Below, piece after piece: positions 63,132 to 64,000 of a stretch of 64,000 nucleotides of DNA (positions are counted from its first letter, which is position 1; every line of letters begins with the position of its first letter). The notes beneath the pieces are model-generated. The model worked only from the letters and a program-made list of their open reading frames with translations. It did not search any database and had not been told where the DNA came from. The DNA lies in assembly GCF_900108185.1 (NCBI RefSeq), contig NZ_FNVA01000001.1, positions 310,001-374,000 on the forward strand. Reading direction: 5' to 3'. A program made the translations under genes and the position numbers. The stretch is from Bryocella elongata (GTDB lineage: Bacteria > Acidobacteriota > Terriglobia > Terriglobales > Acidobacteriaceae).

Positions 63132-63232
63132 CAAACTTCAGTTTTCCGAACGCGCTGAGTGCACGCAGGCGCCGAGTGTGTCGATGGTACTATCAACGAA
63201 AGCACCCCCATCCGTTTTGCCAACGCGTCACG

Positions 63233-63261
63233 TTGCCGTTGTAGCTTTGACTTTCTATGGA
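63233..63261 (+). promoter_or_regulatory. Possible promoter for the Wzz-like gene
   Basis: TTGCCG (63233-63238) and TATGGA (63256-63261) are 17 bases apart, about 55 bp before the ATG. Confidence 0.35.
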
Positions 63262-63315
63262 GTTGCGGACCGATGCTCCGATCATCAGGTCTTGGAGGAT
63301 CAGCACCGTAAATCA

Positions 63316-64000
63316 TGCCGTATGACCCTCTACAGGATGTGACTTCCCGGTCGGCCAGCACACATCGCCGGAGTGCATTTCGCCGCGAGATGCATCTCTC
63401 CGACGCTCTGGTGATCCTGCGCAAGAAGCTCTGGCTTATCGTGGGCTGTGTGGTTGTGGGTGTGGGCCTTGCGGTCCTGCTGACCAGCCTCATGCAGCGG
63501 CGTTTCAGCTCCACGGTGACGATTGAGGTTCACAAAGAGGGCGGCACGAGCCTGAGCCTCGAGGATCTCTCGGGAGCGGGGCAGCAGCTGATCGGTGGAG
63601 ATCAGCTTAGCGTGGACCTCCTGACCCAGCAGGCTGTCATCGGAAATGAAAACATTGCGATGAAGGTGCTTGAGGACCTGGGCCTGACGAACTCGCAGCC
63701 GTTTCTGGCCCTGCGCCCGGCCAATGCCACCGCCTCAGGCCAGTCTCTGCTGGAGACGGACCCGACCTACCGCGACTCCGCTGTAAATCTGTTCCAGTCC
63801 CGTCTGAAAATTACGCTGGTGAAGGGGACGCGGCTGGTCAATGTGACCTACACGGACGCAGACCCAAAGCAGGCTGCGCGGGTGGCGAATGCGGTCGTCG
63901 AAGCGTACCTGATCTCTTCCACGCAACAACGTTACGACGCGACCTCGAAGACGTCCGCGTGGCTGACGAATCAGCTGTCCGATCTGAAGAACAAGGTTGC
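63316..64000 (+). CDS. Wzz/GumC-like polysaccharide chain-length protein, N-terminal part
   Basis: The first 228 codons run off the right edge. The product begins MPYDPLQDVTSRSAS. A juxtamembrane region precedes a membrane helix (LWLIVGCVVVGVGLAVLL, about residues 39-56). The periplasmic Wzz domain follows (FSSTVTIEVHKEGGTSLSLEDL, then LVKGTRLVNVTYTDADPKQAARVANAV and AYLISSTQQ). Such proteins set the length of exported polysaccharide, and large ones carry a cytoplasmic tyrosine kinase after a second helix, which would lie beyond the window. ATG 63316 lacks a well-spaced Shine-Dalgarno. Confidence 0.85.

Overview
The window looks like chromosomal DNA of an acidobacterium of the Terriglobia type (Granulicella, Terriglobus and Edaphobacter relatives). 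This is inferred from gene content: a VWFA-related secreted protein, carboxypeptidase-regulatory-like secreted proteins, a propeller-type sensor kinase, a lipase-maturation-factor-like membrane protein and a GH92 mannosidase. GC is high throughout, and GTG/TTG starts and 1-4 bp stop/start overlaps are frequent. No phage, transposase, CRISPR array or rRNA is visible. One tRNA, tRNA-Leu(UAA), is present.

Layout. 1-5.2 kb (minus strand): a partial secreted protein, a LolD-type ATPase, an AhpD-like protein, a LolC/E-type permease, a secreted beta-sandwich protein and a zinc alcohol dehydrogenase. 5.3-8 kb: a probable promoter / structured RNA / terminator unit, a VWFA-related protein, and a TetR regulator divergent from an AhpD-like target. 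8-18.6 kb: DUF4149 and CcmI-like membrane proteins, a TPR protein, PspC-type protein plus lysA, YebC, a PagL-like lipid A deacylase, glutamate formimidoyltransferase and secreted unknowns. 18.7-27 kb: a soluble lytic transglycosylase, an ECF sigma / anti-sigma pair, a lipase maturation factor-like protein and two MacB/FtsX-like permeases. 27-37.8 kb: tRNA-Leu, GH92 mannosidase, an M14 peptidase, a lipoprotein with a possible lectin-like fold, and a two-component system. 38.3-45.6 kb: two SDRs, DUF427, a putative Zn-peptidase, a SnoaL-like protein, a beta-propeller, a PAS kinase and a Tat-exported phosphoesterase.

45.8-64 kb is a surface-polysaccharide locus. It has an acyltransferase, a set of enzymes that fits GDP-D-glycero-alpha-D-manno-heptose synthesis (GmhB, GmhA, HddC, HddA) together with a small transaldolase, an SDR, a Gfo/Idh oxidoreductase and an NAD-epimerase. 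These are followed by six glycosyltransferases, a flippase and the start of a Wzz/GumC-like chain-length protein that runs off the end. The simplest reading is synthesis of a modified heptose and its assembly into an exported polysaccharide.

The least ordinary non-coding features are degenerate arrays with a 7-bp period (five places, one inside a permease gene), two intergenic arrays with an 8-bp period, the RNA unit at 5314-5449, and a 19-codon ORF whose stop overlaps the anti-sigma start codon.
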